DNA of 63,152 nucleotides, from positions 116,243 to 179,394 of the forward strand of contig HF986900.1 in the NCBI GenBank assembly GCA_000431075.1, written 5' to 3'. This document shows, in pieces, positions 62,152 through 63,152 of the stretch. Made by a program: the position numbers and the translations under genes. The notes beneath the pieces were generated by a model that ran no database searches, had not been told where the DNA came from, and saw only the letters and a list, made by a program, of their open reading frames with translations. The first letter of the stretch is position 1, and the number at the start of each line of letters is the position of its first letter. Source of the DNA: Firmicutes bacterium CAG:555. Lineage in GTDB: Bacteria; Bacillota; Clostridia; Oscillospirales; Oscillospiraceae.

Positions 62152-62180
62152 TTGAAAGAATAATAATATCGTGTTACAAT
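62152..62180 (+). promoter_or_regulatory. Promoter of the small acidic protein gene
   Basis: TTGAAA (62152-62157), 17-nt spacer, TACAAT (62175-62180), 27 nt before the start codon and divergent from the phosphorelay promoter. Confidence 0.7.
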
Positions 62181-62207
62181 CTTAAAAAAACCTGCGGAGG
62201 TACTGAA

Positions 62208-62519
62208 ATGTCACGAGAAGAGGTCAAAAAGCAAATAGAAGAGGAAGACAATTACCATTACCACGAAGAGCTGTTTTACACCGGTGAGGGCGATCTTTTG
62301 GACACCGCCGAGGGTCGCGCAAAGTTTTGCAGGCTCAACGAGACCACCGTTTTCAGAAAAAAAGACCCCGGCGTTTGGAACAACTATATCTGGGTGTTCA
62401 ACAACAAGGGAGTCGGCATGACAATAAAAAAACAGAGCCGTGTTGACCCGAAGCTCATGGAATGTATAGACTATGATGCAGACGGCAATGAGGTCAGCAA
62501 GTCATACGACCCCGCATGA
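62208..62519 (+). CDS. Small acidic protein of unknown function
   Basis: 103 aa, rich in Asp, Glu and aromatic residues (EEDNYHYHEELFYTGEG, GVWNNYIWVFNNKG). No signal peptide or membrane helix. GGAGG lies 7 nt before the ATG, a promoter lies upstream and a strong terminator follows, so it is a real single-gene transcript. I recognise no family. It is divergent from the phosphorelay operon. Confidence 0.78.
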   Translation: MSREEVKKQIEEEDNYHYHEELFYTGEGDLLDTAEGRAKFCRLNETTVFRKKDPGVWNNYIWVFNNKGVGMTIKKQSRVDPKLMECIDYDADGNEVSKSYDPA

Positions 62520-62531
62520 TATTCATATGTA

Positions 62532-62571
62532 AAGACGAGAGCCGATGATAAAAATCATCGGCTCTCGTCTT
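62532..62571. terminator. Bidirectional terminator
   Basis: AAGACGAGAGCCGATGA and TCATCGGCTCTCGTCTT form a perfect 17-bp stem with a 6-nt loop between two convergent genes, followed by T-rich sequence on the plus strand. Confidence 0.88.
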
Positions 62572-62583
62572 ATTTTCTGATTT

Positions 62584-63152
62584 TTAGCTGTTCCACTGCT
62601 TTACCTGCTCACGCAGCCAATTTGCCCATTCGTCAATGCCCTCACCCGTTCTTGCGGAGATGGGGATTATCTTGATATTGGGATTGAGCTTCGTTACATA
62701 GCGTTTGCAGGCTTCAAGGTCAAAGTCAAAGTACGGCATGACATCGATCTTGTTGACCAAAAGCACATCGCAGATGGAGAACATCAGCGGGTACTTGAGG
62801 GGCTTATCGTCGCCCTCGGGAACGGAAAGTATCATTGCGTTTTTCACGGCACCCGTGTCAAACTCAGCGGGGCACACGAGATTGCCGACATTTTCGAGAA
62901 TTGCAAAATCAACATTCTCGGTGCCGAGGCCCTCGAGTCCCTGCTTTGTCATGCCTGCATCAAGGTGGCACATGCCACCGGTGTGCAGCTGGATAACCTT
63001 TGCGCCAGTCTCTGCGATGGTGTGGGCATCGACATCGGAGTCGATATCCGCTTCCATAACGCCGATGCGCATCTCGTCCTTGAGTGCTGCGATGGTGGCC
63101 TTAAGGGTCGTTGTCTTGCCCGAGCCGGGGGATGACATGAGATTGAGCAGGA
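62584..63152 (-). CDS. hypB: Hydrogenase nickel incorporation GTPase HypB (5' end beyond window)
   Basis: The last 189 or so residues of HypB; the gene continues past the window edge, where the frame reads LLNLMSSPGSGKTTT (Walker A). Further G3E GTPase motifs: GVMEADIDSDVDA, HTGGMCHLDAGM with the metal-site Cys and His, ENVGNLVCPAEFD, and LLVNKIDV. It delivers nickel to [NiFe]-hydrogenase with HypA, implying hydrogenase genes upstream of this window. Confidence 0.94.
   Translation of the reverse strand, partial: LLNLMSSPGSGKTTTLKATIAALKDEMRIGVMEADIDSDVDAHTIAETGAKVIQLHTGGMCHLDAGMTKQGLEGLGTENVDFAILENVGNLVCPAEFDTGAVKNAMILSVPEGDDKPLKYPLMFSICDVLLVNKIDVMPYFDFDLEACKRYVTKLNPNIKIIPISARTGEGIDEWANWLREQVKQWNS

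Overview
The window looks like a chromosomal piece of a spore-forming Clostridia member, probably Oscillospirales (Ruminococcaceae/Oscillospiraceae-like). This rests on a complete eight-gene spoIIIA operon, a Tyr T-box riboswitch, the cluster nusB-xseA-xseB-ispA-dxs-tlyA-nadK-argR-recN, RecD2, RNase J, SLH repeats and many GTG/TTG starts behind strong GGAGG sites. Base composition seems near 50% GC and fairly even. There is no IS element, prophage, CRISPR array or rRNA. One tRNA (Thr, CGU anticodon) is present. The species assignment is inference.

Layout. (1) 20-5947, minus: rpe-recR, then rnj-M19 dipeptidase-ArsC-like-pepD, with structured leaders before rpe and rnj. (2) 5972-8440, minus: a perfect sigma-A promoter and Tyr T-box driving a C_GCAxxG_C_C protein, tyrS and a YbaK-type deacylase. 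(3) 8420-17404, minus: recN, argR, nadK, tlyA, dxs, ispA, xseB, xseA, nusB and an Asp23/YqhY protein. (4) 17429-21924, minus: spoIIIAA-AH, with an unusually small SpoIIIAG. (5) 22028-25615, plus: MBOAT acyltransferase, SGNH hydrolase, ECF sigma factor and RsiV-like anti-sigma, probably a lysozyme-responsive envelope O-acetylation operon. (6) 25660-31772: yebC, DUF1015, Nudix and glpK (minus), a divergent monoacylglycerol-lipase-like gene, an antiporter remnant, and a lipoprotein. (7) 31800-39477, minus: ybaK-uvrA-small membrane protein-recD2-comF-mreB. (8) 39482-44606: TetR regulator, gluQ, HAD phosphatase, GH2 glycosidase, tRNA-Thr. (9) 44934-52432, minus: uvrB-polA-metallopeptidase/pseudo-phosphatase fusion-rimI-tsaD-radC. 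(10) 52431-62106, minus: response regulator, HPt, ICMT-like methyltransferase, GH3-family enzyme, hybrid histidine kinase, O-antigen-ligase-like protein and SLH-anchored lipase. (11) 62152-63152: a small orphan acidic protein (plus) and the C-terminal part of hypB.

The most novel region is (10). Five of its six gene junctions are 4-nt stop/start overlaps, so a complete multistep phosphorelay is translationally coupled to enzymes that could make, modify and attach an unknown envelope or small-molecule product. The second is (5), which combines a PatA/PatB-like acyltransferase pair with a SigV/RsiV-like stress switch. The third is the polA-linked protein that joins an HExxH metallopeptidase to a phosphatase domain lacking its catalytic Arg and Asp.
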